A stretch of DNA of 64,000 nucleotides from Streptomyces malaysiensis subsp. samsunensis (GTDB lineage Bacteria > Actinomycetota > Actinomycetes > Streptomycetales > Streptomycetaceae). Under the pieces are notes generated by a model, which saw only the letters and a list, made by a program, of their open reading frames with translations, was not told the DNA's origin and searched no databases. The position numbers were made by a program, and so were the translations under genes. This document shows, piece by piece, positions 8,500 to 15,696 of the stretch (positions are counted from its first letter, which is position 1; every line of letters begins with the position of its first letter). The stretch is from the NCBI RefSeq assembly GCF_024519315.1, contig NZ_JANIIC010000015.1, forward strand, positions 1 to 64,000. The letters are read 5' to 3'.

Positions 8500-8991
8500 T
8501 CATCGTGACCACACGGGGATCGAGGGGGAAACAGTGTGACCGACCGACCACGAAGCGCCCGGCGGGGGCGGCGCCGGGACGCGCTCCAGCACACCGCCCG
8601 CGAACACGTCGTACAGCGGAAGCGACTCCAGGTGCACATAGCCGATATGGCAGTCGCAGACGGCCAGCGGACAGGGACGGGGCCGTAGCGCCGCGCGGTA
8701 CGACCCGTCGTAGAGATTGCCCAGCTCGGTAGGGACGAAATGACAGCGGCGCACCGTGCCGTCGCCGTCCACCGAGACCACCGAGGCGCCGGTTCTGCAT
8801 GGCAGACCGGCGCTTCGGTGCGGATGGCGGCTGTAGCCGAAAAGCGGATCCAGCGTGGTCCACTCCGCCGCCTCGGTGTCCGTGTAGGTGTGGCCCTCGG
8901 CCGCGTTCACCCACAGGTACACCTGGCCGGGGAGGTCGGCGCGCAGCCTGCGGGCATGGTCCAGATGGGCGGGCTGCGGATCCGGACTCGG
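8500..8991 (-). pseudogene. 3' remnant of an STM4011-type radical SAM (SPASM) protein gene
   Basis: The frame reads ...HLDHARRLRADLPGQV, YLWVNA, then CRTGASVVSVDGDG, VRRCHFVPTELGNLYDG and CPLAVCDCHIGYVHLE. This is the cysteine-rich C-terminal SPASM half of the STM4011 family as I remember it. The N-terminal radical-SAM half with the CxxxCxxC cluster is missing: at about 8991 the frame runs into the start of another truncated gene on the opposite strand. There is no plausible start or ribosome site, so it is called a pseudogene. It converges on the DUF397 gene. Confidence 0.72.
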
Positions 8992-8993
8992 AC

Positions 8994-9629
8994 CAGGGGA
9001 CGGCCGTCCGGCTCGCCCTGCTGGACGCGGTGCTGGGGCAGCATGACGCGCCCTGGCCGGCGGCCGTCGCGGACGAGGCGGAGTCCGATCCGCTGGCCGG
9101 TGTCGCCGCGGTCGCCCGCGCCGCCGGCTGGTGGTGGCCGTACGAGAAGGCCGTGATCGTCGCGGAGCGCCCGGTGGAGCTGCACCGCGACGAGGCGGGC
9201 CGGCTCGACCGCGGCGACGGCCCCGCGCTCGCCTTCCCCGACGGCTTCGCGCTGTACGCGTGGCGGGGCATGCCGGTGCCCGCGGAGTTCCTCGGGCGGC
9301 TGGGGGAGTTGACCCCGGACCGCATCCGCACGGAGGAGAACGCGGAGCTGCGCCGGGTGATGCTGGAGCACTACGGCTATGAGCGCTATCTCGAGGAGTC
9401 CGGAGCGCAGCCGGTGCACCGCGACGAGACCGGCGTCCTGTGGCGTATCGCGCTGGACGGGGACGAGCCCGTGGCGATGGTCGAGGTGGTCAACTCCACG
9501 CCGGAGCCGGACGGTACGCACCGCACGTACTGGCTGCGTGTGCCGCCCCGCGTCCGGACCGCCCGCGAGGGCGTCGCCTGGACCTTCGGGGTGGACGCCG
9601 ATGCCTACCACCCCGAGCGCGAGACCTGA
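8994..9629 (+). pseudogene. 3' remnant of a DUF6745 protein gene
   Basis: About 210 in-frame codons with the DUF6745 pattern as I recall it: VELHRDEAGRLDRGDGPAL, FALYAWRGMPVP, TEENAELRRVMLEHYGYER and a normal-looking C-terminus VEVVNSTPEPDGT...YWLRVPP...AREGVAWTFG. The N-terminal third is missing, and the frame to the left is antisense to the radical SAM remnant. With no initiation signal near the junction, it is probably untranslated. Its 5' truncation abuts the 5' truncation of the opposite gene, as one deletion would produce. Confidence 0.7.
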
Positions 9630-9682
9630 TTCCCGATCCGGTGGCGGTTCCGGTTCCGCTCAATTACTCATCCGGGCACAAA

Positions 9683-9718
9683 GGTTTGGTCTATACCTTG
9701 ACTGGTATAGACCAAACC
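9683..9718. promoter_or_regulatory. chitinase operator: perfect 15-bp inverted repeat (DasR-like)
   Basis: GGTTTGGTCTATACC at 9683-9697 is exactly mirrored by GGTATAGACCAAACC at 9704-9718, with a TTGACT spacer that itself resembles a -35 element. Each arm contains TGGTCTA, the half-site of the known DasR-responsive element and of the short repeats described before Streptomyces chitinase genes. It ends 53 bases before the chitinase start. Regulation by N-acetylglucosamine/DasR is inferred. Confidence 0.72.
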
Positions 9719-9771
9719 GCTTGAGTGTCCCTCAGAGTTCCGAGCCCCCCCACACGAAGGAGATCGGCCTC

Positions 9772-10563
9772 ATGTGGAACCGACGTGTTCTGGCACCGCT
9801 CGCGGCGACCGCGGCGGTGTGCGCGAGTGTGCTTGTCATGCCCATGGCCTCGGCCTCGGCGGCGGGGACGACCGCCCAGGCGGTGTGCGCCCACCCGAAC
9901 GGGGTGGCGGAGGAGTCCTGTGCCTCCGTGGATCAGCAGGCGGCCGCCTTCGTGGTGAGCGAGGCGCAGTTCAACCAGATGTTCCCGAACCGGAACTCCT
10001 TCTACACCTACCAGGGCCTGACCGACGCCCTGAGCGCGTACCCCGGCTTCGCCAACACCGGCAGCGACACCGTCAAGAAGCAGGAGGCGGCGGCCTTCCT
10101 GGCCAACGTCAACCATGAGACCGGCGGCCTGGTCCACGTCGTGGAGCAGGACACCTCCAACTACCCGCACTACTGCGACTCGAGCCAGCCCTACGGCTGC
10201 CCCGCGGGCCAGGCCGCGTACTACGGCCGTGGGCCGATCCAGCTCAGCTGGAACTTCAACTACAAGGCCGCGGGCGACGCCCTCGGCATCGATCTGCTCG
10301 GCAACCCCTGGCTGGTGGAGCAGGACGCCGCGGTGTCCTGGAAGACCGCGCTGTGGTTCTGGAACACCCAGACCGGGGCCGGTTCGATGACCCCGCACGA
10401 CGCGATGGTCAACGAGCGGGGCTTCGGCGAGACCATCCGCAGCATCAACGGCAGCCTGGAGTGCAACGGCGGCAACCCCGGCCAGGTGCAGAGCCGGATC
10501 GACGCCTACCAGCGGTTCGTCCAGATACTCGGCACCACCCCCGGTTCCAACCTGAGCTGCTGA
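9772..10563 (+). CDS. secreted GH19 chitinase, single catalytic domain
   Basis: 263 aa. A signal peptide covers about residues 1-31 (Arg pair, alanine-rich core, ASASAA end), so the enzyme is exported. The GH19 domain carries NVNHETGGL with the probable acid Glu116 and the base Glu125 nine residues on, the spacing I recall for ChiG-type bacterial enzymes, plus YYGRGPIQLSWNFNY and a C-terminal disulfide region. There is no room for a chitin-binding module. It hydrolyses chitin endo-wise with inversion. The ATG has GAAGGAG upstream. A long TGGTCTA inverted repeat upstream implies chitin-responsive control. Confidence 0.93.
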   Translation: MWNRRVLAPLAATAAVCASVLVMPMASASAAGTTAQAVCAHPNGVAEESCASVDQQAAAFVVSEAQFNQMFPNRNSFYTYQGLTDALSAYPGFANTGSDTVKKQEAAAFLANVNHETGGLVHVVEQDTSNYPHYCDSSQPYGCPAGQAAYYGRGPIQLSWNFNYKAAGDALGIDLLGNPWLVEQDAAVSWKTALWFWNTQTGAGSMTPHDAMVNERGFGETIRSINGSLECNGGNPGQVQSRIDAYQRFVQILGTTPGSNLSC

Positions 10564-10588
10564 CCGGCTGCTCATCGGCAGCTGATCG

Positions 10589-10628
10589 GGACCGACCTGG
10601 ACTGACCTGGACCGATCTGGACCGATCG
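10589..10628 (+). repeat. short imperfect tandem repeat after the chitinase gene
   Basis: Three to four degenerate copies of an 11-12-base unit, CTGGACCGAT or CTGGACTGAC. Noncoding; no function seen. Confidence 0.45.
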
Positions 10629-10733
10629 GCCGTTGAGGCCATCCGGTCGGCTGCCATGCGGTGAGCGGCCATCCGGTCGGAAGCGAGGAAATTGAGGTGC
10701 GCCGCTCCGCCGCCGCACGCCAGCCTTGAGTAC

Positions 10734-11654
10734 ATGGCGTGGACGGTGACGTACGACCTCGAGGAGTTCCGGGCCGCGGCGGGCGGCTTTCTGCGCGCCC
10801 GCCCGGCCCGGCACACCACTCTGCTCACAGTCGTCTCCTCCCTGGTGGCTGCGGGCAGCGGCAGATATGGCGACCAGCCGCCGGTCTACGGCTGGTGGAC
10901 CGGGGCGGGCCCGGTGGAGGGCGCGTTCCTGTGCACCCCGCCCTACCCCCCGCTGCTCTCCGAGCTGTCCGGCGAGGCGGCCCGGGAGCTCGCCCGCACC
11001 CTCGCCCGGGACGGTGAGCGGCAGATCACCGGGGTGAACGCCGGGCGCGAGACCGCCGAGACCTTCGCCACCGCCTGGCAGGCGCTCACCGGTGCGGTGA
11101 GCGGTGTCGAGCAGGCCCACCGGCTCTACCGGCTCGATGGCCTCACCCCGCCCGACCCCGCCCCGCCGGGGCGGCCGCGGACCGCCACCACCGCCGACCG
11201 CGATCTGCTGATCACCTGGTGCGAGGGGTTCGCCCGCGAGGCCGGCGCGCTGAGGGGCGATGCCGCCGCCCAGGTGGACGACAAGCTGGGCCACGGCGGG
11301 ATCACCCTGTGGGAGCTGGACGGCCGGCCGGTGGCCTGCGCCGGGATCACCCGTACGGTCGCGGGCATGGCCCGGGTCGCCCTGGTCTACACCCCGCCCG
11401 AGCTGCGCGGCCGTGGCTACGCGGGCGCCGCCACGGCCGCCGTGAGCCGGGCCGCGAGGGACGCCGGGGTGAAGGAGATCCTGCTCTTCACCGATGTCGC
11501 CAACCCCACCAGCAACGCCCTCTACCAGCGCCTCGGCTACCGCCCGCTGGAGGACCACCTGGTGTTGTCCTTCTCCTCCGCCTCCTCGGCCTCCTCGGCC
11601 TCTTCCGCCCCCTCGGCCGGGCGCCGCGATCCGGAACAAGGTCACCCCTCGTAA
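10734..11654 (+). CDS. GNAT-family N-acetyltransferase
   Basis: 306 aa with a C-terminal acetyl-CoA-binding GNAT fold: LVYTPPELRGRGYAG is motif A with the R/Q-x-x-G-x-G/A pyrophosphate loop, followed by LLFTDVANPTSNALYQRLGY. The N-terminal half is a weakly conserved GNAT-like domain. The acceptor is unknown. The last 20-25 residues are a Ser/Ala run (SSASSASSASSAPS) encoded by a small trinucleotide-like repeat. I chose the ATG at 10734 (MAWTV...); an in-frame start 14 codons earlier is possible, and no clear ribosome site decides. Confidence 0.82.
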   Translation: MAWTVTYDLEEFRAAAGGFLRARPARHTTLLTVVSSLVAAGSGRYGDQPPVYGWWTGAGPVEGAFLCTPPYPPLLSELSGEAARELARTLARDGERQITGVNAGRETAETFATAWQALTGAVSGVEQAHRLYRLDGLTPPDPAPPGRPRTATTADRDLLITWCEGFAREAGALRGDAAAQVDDKLGHGGITLWELDGRPVACAGITRTVAGMARVALVYTPPELRGRGYAGAATAAVSRAARDAGVKEILLFTDVANPTSNALYQRLGYRPLEDHLVLSFSSASSASSASSAPSAGRRDPEQGHPS

Positions 11655-11722
11655 GAGTTGTGTCATTGCAGCCCGACGGCACCGTGCGTCGGGCCGCCCC
11701 GCCCTCTCACCCTGGAGGATTC

Positions 11723-12958
11723 GTGACCGGCTCCCATCCGACACGTTCCCGGCTCACCGCCGCCCTGCGCCCCGCCGCCTTCGGGGCGGATCCCGGTGGG
11801 GAGCGGATGGAGCGCATCCGACGGTCGCCGAACTTCGCGAACGGTGTGTTCGTCAACCCGGTGGGCGCCCGCACCGTTCCCTCCGGCTCGATGCTGAAGT
11901 TCGCGTCCACCTACTTCCGCAAGGAGGAGCGAGTCCGCAGGGCCCCGGCCGGGACCGTGCCGGTGCACCCCACCACCGTCGCCGATCTGGCCACCCCGCC
12001 CGCCTCCGGGCTGCGGCTGACCTGGATGGGGCACTCCAGTGTGCTCGCGGAGATCGACGGGCGGCGGGTGCTGTTCGACCCCGTCTGGGGACAGCGCTGT
12101 TCGCCCTTCTCGATGGTGGGGCCCAAGCGGCTGCACCCGGTGCCGGTGCCGCTGCGCGAGCTGGCGCCGGTGGACGCGGTGGTCATATCCCATGACCACT
12201 ACGACCACCTGGACATGCCCACGATCCGGGGGCTGGTGCGCAGCCATGCGATGTTCGTCGTCCCGCTCGGGGTCGGCGCCCATCTGGAGCGCTGGGGCGT
12301 CCCGGCCGACCGGATGACCGAGCTGGACTGGAACGAGTCCACCGAGGTCGCAGGGCTCACGCTCACCGCCACCCCAGCCCGCCACTTCTGCGGTCGCGGG
12401 CTGCGCAACACCCAGCACACCCTGTGGGCCTCCTGGGTGGTGACCGGCTCCGGGCACCGGATCTACCACAGCGGGGACACCGGCTACTTCCCCGGTTTCG
12501 CGGAGATCGGCGCGGCGCACGGGCCGTTCGACGCGACCATGATCCAGATCGGTGCGTACTCCGACTACTGGCCGGACATTCATATGACGCCCGAGGAGGG
12601 CATGCGCGCCCACCTCGATCTCCAGGGCGGGGACCCGGCGAAGGGGATCATGTTGCCGATCCACTGGGGCACCTTCAACCTCGCCCCGCATCCGTGGGAG
12701 GAGCCCGCCGACGGCACGGTGACGGCGGCGGAGGCGACCGGGGCCAGTGTGGCCGTTCCGCGTCCGGGCCAGCCGTTCGAGCCGGCGCGCGGGCTGCCGC
12801 TGGAGCCGTGGTGGCGGGCGATCGCGGCGCGCCCGGTGCGGGAGGCGCCGGCTCGGGCCGAGGGCGCGGCGGAGCCGACGGCCGCCGCCGGTGTGTCCGG
12901 GGCGAAGGGGGCGACCGGAGCGGGCGCGGACCCCGCGATGCCCATACCCCAGTCGTAA
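11723..12958 (+). CDS. metallo-beta-lactamase-fold hydrolase (NAPE-PLD/UlaG-like)
   Basis: A 411-aa predicted dinuclear zinc hydrolase. It carries the HxHxDH motif as SHDHYDHLD near residue 156, a further metal-ligand region ARHFCGRG, GDTGYFPGF, and the late histidine in LPIHWGTF. The arrangement is that of the NAPE-hydrolysing phospholipase D-like branch. The substrate, probably a phospholipid or other phosphodiester, is not known. The last 50 or so residues are a low-complexity Ala/Gly tail. The GTG start follows CTGGAGGAT. No signal peptide, so cytoplasmic. Confidence 0.85.
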   Translation: MTGSHPTRSRLTAALRPAAFGADPGGERMERIRRSPNFANGVFVNPVGARTVPSGSMLKFASTYFRKEERVRRAPAGTVPVHPTTVADLATPPASGLRLTWMGHSSVLAEIDGRRVLFDPVWGQRCSPFSMVGPKRLHPVPVPLRELAPVDAVVISHDHYDHLDMPTIRGLVRSHAMFVVPLGVGAHLERWGVPADRMTELDWNESTEVAGLTLTATPARHFCGRGLRNTQHTLWASWVVTGSGHRIYHSGDTGYFPGFAEIGAAHGPFDATMIQIGAYSDYWPDIHMTPEEGMRAHLDLQGGDPAKGIMLPIHWGTFNLAPHPWEEPADGTVTAAEATGASVAVPRPGQPFEPARGLPLEPWWRAIAARPVREAPARAEGAAEPTAAAGVSGAKGATGAGADPAMPIPQS

Positions 12959-13090
12959 CAAGGCGGTTGGTACCGCCCGTTCCGGGTCGGATCGGCGCGG
13001 GGCTTCTTTGTCGATCGGCGTTGATCGGTGTTGATCGGCGGCGAATGGCGTCGAAACCCTTGTGGTGGACACGACGTGCTCGGTTCAATG

Positions 13091-13109
13091 GTTAGGAAAG
13101 GTTCCTAAC
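13091..13109. promoter_or_regulatory. chitosanase operator (CsnR-box-like)
   Basis: GTTAGGAA at 13091-13098 and TTCCTAAC at 13102-13109 form a perfect 8-bp inverted repeat with a 3-bp spacer, 88 bases before the chitosanase start. It closely resembles the operator I recall for CsnR, the ROK-family repressor of Streptomyces chitosanase genes. Three GATCGG repeats lie upstream at about 13013-13040. Confidence 0.65.
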
Positions 13110-13196
13110 GGATCGCCTCAGGGGCCGGGGCTGCCCCGGTGCGCCCTGAGGCGGTCGCGCGCACTTCCCCCACAGTCGACAAGGAACGGAGTCCCC

Positions 13197-14063
13197 ATGT
13201 CCCCCATGCCCAGGAGGATCGGCCTCGCGGCGGTGGCCGTCGCGGTACCCGCCGCGCTCGTCTTCACCGGCGTCGGAGTCGGGCAGGCGTCCGACCACCT
13301 GCCGTTCTCGTCGGACGTCCAGCGCCACTCGGCGCACAAGGCCGTCGCGGCGAGCGACCTGGACGACCCGGCGAAGAAGGAGATCGCCATGAAGCTGGTC
13401 TCCAGTGCCGAGAACTCCTCGCTCGACTGGCGCGCCCAGTTCGAGTACATCGAGGACATCGGCGACGGCCGTGGCTACACCGCGGGCATCATCGGATTCT
13501 GCTCCGGCACCGGCGACATGCTGGAACTCGTCGAGTACTACACCCAGCAGAAGCCCGACAACGCCCTGGCCAAGTACCTCCCCGCGCTGCGCGAGGTCAA
13601 CGGCAGCGACTCCCACGACGGCCTCGACCCGAACTTCACCCAGGACTGGAAGCAGGCCGCCGGCGACAAGGCGTTCCAGGACGCCCAGGAGCACGAGCGC
13701 GACCGCGTCTACTTCAACCCGGCCGTCGAGCAGGGCAAGAGCGACGGTCTGGGCGCGCTCGGCCAGTTCATCTACTACGACGCGATCGTGATGCACGGCC
13801 CCGGCGACAGCCAGTACAGCTTCGGGGGCATCCGTAAGACCGCGCTGTCCAAGGCCAAGCCCCCGGCGCAGGGCGGCGACGAGACCGCGTACCTCAACGC
13901 CTTCCTCGACGCCCGTGTGGAGGCCATGAAGAGCGAGGAGGCACACAGCGACACCAGCCGGGTCGACACCGAGCAGCGGAAGTTCCTCGACGAGGGGAAC
14001 TTCGACCTGACGCCCCCGCTGAAGTGGCAGGTCTACGGCGACTCGTACGAGATCAACTCCTGA
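13197..14063 (+). CDS. csn: secreted GH46 chitosanase
   Basis: 288 aa. A signal peptide occupies about residues 1-31 (MPRR, hydrophobic core, GQAS). The mature enzyme shows GH46 signatures: SSAENSSLDW with the probable acid Glu72, and EDIGDGRGYTAGIIGF with the base Asp90. The 18-residue spacing equals that of Glu22/Asp40 in the N174 enzyme. It hydrolyses beta-1,4 glucosamine links in chitosan with inversion, outside the cell. The ATG is preceded by AAGGAACGGAG. The inverted repeat upstream suggests repression lifted by chito-oligosaccharides. Confidence 0.93.
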   Translation: MSPMPRRIGLAAVAVAVPAALVFTGVGVGQASDHLPFSSDVQRHSAHKAVAASDLDDPAKKEIAMKLVSSAENSSLDWRAQFEYIEDIGDGRGYTAGIIGFCSGTGDMLELVEYYTQQKPDNALAKYLPALREVNGSDSHDGLDPNFTQDWKQAAGDKAFQDAQEHERDRVYFNPAVEQGKSDGLGALGQFIYYDAIVMHGPGDSQYSFGGIRKTALSKAKPPAQGGDETAYLNAFLDARVEAMKSEEAHSDTSRVDTEQRKFLDEGNFDLTPPLKWQVYGDSYEINS

Positions 14064-14090
14064 CCGCTCCACCGGTCCCCGCTTGCTAAG

Positions 14091-14130
14091 CGGGACACTG
14101 TCCCATATCTTCAATCGGGACAGTGTCCCG
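14091..14130. promoter_or_regulatory. paired palindromes forming a 14-bp inverted repeat
   Basis: CGGGACACTGTCCC at 14091-14104 and its reverse complement at 14117-14130 are separated by 11 AT-rich bases; each arm is itself a near-palindrome (GGGACA-N-TGTCCC). The RNA could fold into a long hairpin followed by TTTATTT, so it may terminate the chitosanase transcript. Equally, two dyads 26 bp apart just before the hydrolase gene look like tandem operators for a dimeric repressor. Confidence 0.6.
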
Positions 14131-14159
14131 TTTATTTGGCGTGGGGATGGAGTACGGCT

Positions 14160-14885
14160 ATGTCGACATATCTGCTGGTGCACGGAGCCTGGCACAGTGG
14201 GCAGTGCTGGGAGCGGGTGGTCCCGTTGCTGACGGCGGCCGGGCATCGGGTGCTGGCGCCGACGCTGACCGGCTACGGCGACACGGCGCATCTGGCGGGC
14301 CCGGAGGTGGGGCTGGATACGCATGTCGACGACATCGTCGGGCTGATCGCCGAAGAGGACCTCACCGACGTGGTGCTCGTCGGGCACAGCTATGCCGGGC
14401 TGGTCATCTCCTCCGCGGCCAACCAGCTCCCGGAACGGATCGCGAACCTGGTCTATCTCGACGCGATGGTCCCGGAGCACGGCGAGAGCGCGGCGGATGT
14501 CATGCCCTTCACCCAGGCCATGATTGACCATGCCCTGTCGTCCGAGAGCGGCTGGCGGATTCCGCCCATGGCCGGAATGGAGCCGTCCTCGGGCCTGTTC
14601 GGGGTCACCGAACCGGCAGATGTGGAGTGGCTGCGGTCGATGCTGTCGGATCAGCCGGTGCGCTGCCTCCAGCAGCCGGTACGGCTGGACAACCCGGCCG
14701 CGAACGCGATCCCGCGGACGCATATCCACTGCGTCGCCAATGTGCCGGAGGGCTTCTCCCGGCGGCCCGTCCCCGCGATCCAGCCCAACGGCACCCCGGC
14801 ACAGGTGTGGGAGCTGGAGACCGGCCACGACTGCATGATCACCATGCCCGCCGAACTCACCGAACTGCTGCTCAAGCTCGGCTGA
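14160..14885 (+). CDS. alpha/beta hydrolase (salicylate/pyrethroid-esterase-like)
   Basis: A 241-aa cytoplasmic hydrolase. It starts with LLVHGAWHSGQCW (oxyanion HG), has the nucleophile elbow LVGHSYAG near residue 80, and ends with the catalytic histidine in LETGHDCMIT. This compact form resembles the plant methylesterase/EstC group. The substrate is unknown. I chose the ATG at 14160 over an in-frame TTG 24 bases earlier because GGATGGAG precedes it. The double palindrome upstream suggests specific repression. Confidence 0.85.
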   Translation: MSTYLLVHGAWHSGQCWERVVPLLTAAGHRVLAPTLTGYGDTAHLAGPEVGLDTHVDDIVGLIAEEDLTDVVLVGHSYAGLVISSAANQLPERIANLVYLDAMVPEHGESAADVMPFTQAMIDHALSSESGWRIPPMAGMEPSSGLFGVTEPADVEWLRSMLSDQPVRCLQQPVRLDNPAANAIPRTHIHCVANVPEGFSRRPVPAIQPNGTPAQVWELETGHDCMITMPAELTELLLKLG

Positions 14886-14893
14886 GCAGCCCT

Positions 14894-14910
14894 GGCCTCG
14901 GCCCGAGGCC
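14894..14910. terminator. short bidirectional terminator candidate
   Basis: GGCCTCG and CGAGGCC separated by GCC, between convergent genes. Short stem, no U-run. Confidence 0.4.
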
Positions 14911-14915
14911 GAGTC

Positions 14916-15608
14916 TCAGCCCGACGCCGCCTCCACCAGGGCGCGCATGATCCGTACGTCATCGCCCGCCTCCGGATGCCACTGGACGCCCAGCACCAAC
15001 GCCTCCGCGTCCGGCAGCTCCACCGCCTCCACCGTTCCGTCGTCGGCGGCGTGGGCGGAGGGGGTCAGGCCCTTCCCCAGCTGGGCCACGGACTGGTGGT
15101 GGAAGGTGGGGACGGTCACCGGGTCCGGGAGGATCGCGGCGAGGAGCGTGCCCGGGACCGGCTTCACCTCGTGGTGGTCGAAGACCCCGGGCGTGCCCGA
15201 GTGGCCGTCCAGGTGCTGGAGGAGCGTGCCGCCGAGGGAGACGTTCAGCAGCTGGTGGCCGCGGCAGATGCCCAGCAGGGGAGTGCCCGAGGCCAGGGCC
15301 GCCTCGATCAGGGCCAGCTCCCAGGCGTCACGCTCCCGCGCGGGCGGGCCGGTGCGCGGATCCACCTCGGCCCCGTAACGCACCGGTTCCACATCAGGGC
15401 CGCCGGAGATGACGAGCCCGTCGAGGCGGGAGACCACGCCCGCGGCGGCGGCCGGGTCCTCGTCCGGCGGCAGCATCGCCGCCAGGCCGCCCGCCCGCTG
15501 GACGAGCCGGTGGTAGCCCGCGGGCAGCAGCGCGGCGGGGAGGTTCCATACGCCCCAGCTCGCCGAGGGTTCGAGATAGGTGCTGACGCCGATCAGGGGC
15601 TTGGACAC
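14916..15608 (-). CDS. class I glutamine amidotransferase-like gamma-glutamyl hydrolase (PuuD-like)
   Basis: A 230-aa cytosolic enzyme with the catalytic triad of the gamma-glutamyl-GABA hydrolase family: nucleophile Cys in LLGICRGHQLLN and His/Glu in GVQWHPEAGD. LVISGGPDVEP is also typical. It would cleave the gamma-glutamyl amide of an oxidised intermediate, releasing glutamate. GTG at 15608 is chosen with CGGAG six bases before it. It lies 88 bases after the permease gene on the same strand, beside a gamma-glutamyl ligase and two dehydrogenases, which fits the last step of a gamma-glutamylation pathway. Confidence 0.87.
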   Translation of the reverse strand: MSKPLIGVSTYLEPSASWGVWNLPAALLPAGYHRLVQRAGGLAAMLPPDEDPAAAAGVVSRLDGLVISGGPDVEPVRYGAEVDPRTGPPARERDAWELALIEAALASGTPLLGICRGHQLLNVSLGGTLLQHLDGHSGTPGVFDHHEVKPVPGTLLAAILPDPVTVPTFHHQSVAQLGKGLTPSAHAADDGTVEAVELPDAEALVLGVQWHPEAGDDVRIMRALVEAASG

Positions 15609-15696
15609 CGGGGACTCCGATCTTCGAGGATCTGTTGCGGCTCGGGCTCGGTCACGGACGGTTCTCGGTCGCCGGACAGCGCTCACGGGACGGTGT

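Noticed and set aside
8799..9629. DUF6745 gene as an intact 276-aa protein
   Set aside because: The first 65 codons are antisense to the conserved radical SAM remnant and show no similarity to the family's N-terminus.
12959..13090. Chitosanase starting upstream at about 13062
   Set aside because: An in-frame upstream extension exists, but it would encode the operator region, and the ATG at 13197 has a ribosome site followed by a proper signal peptide.
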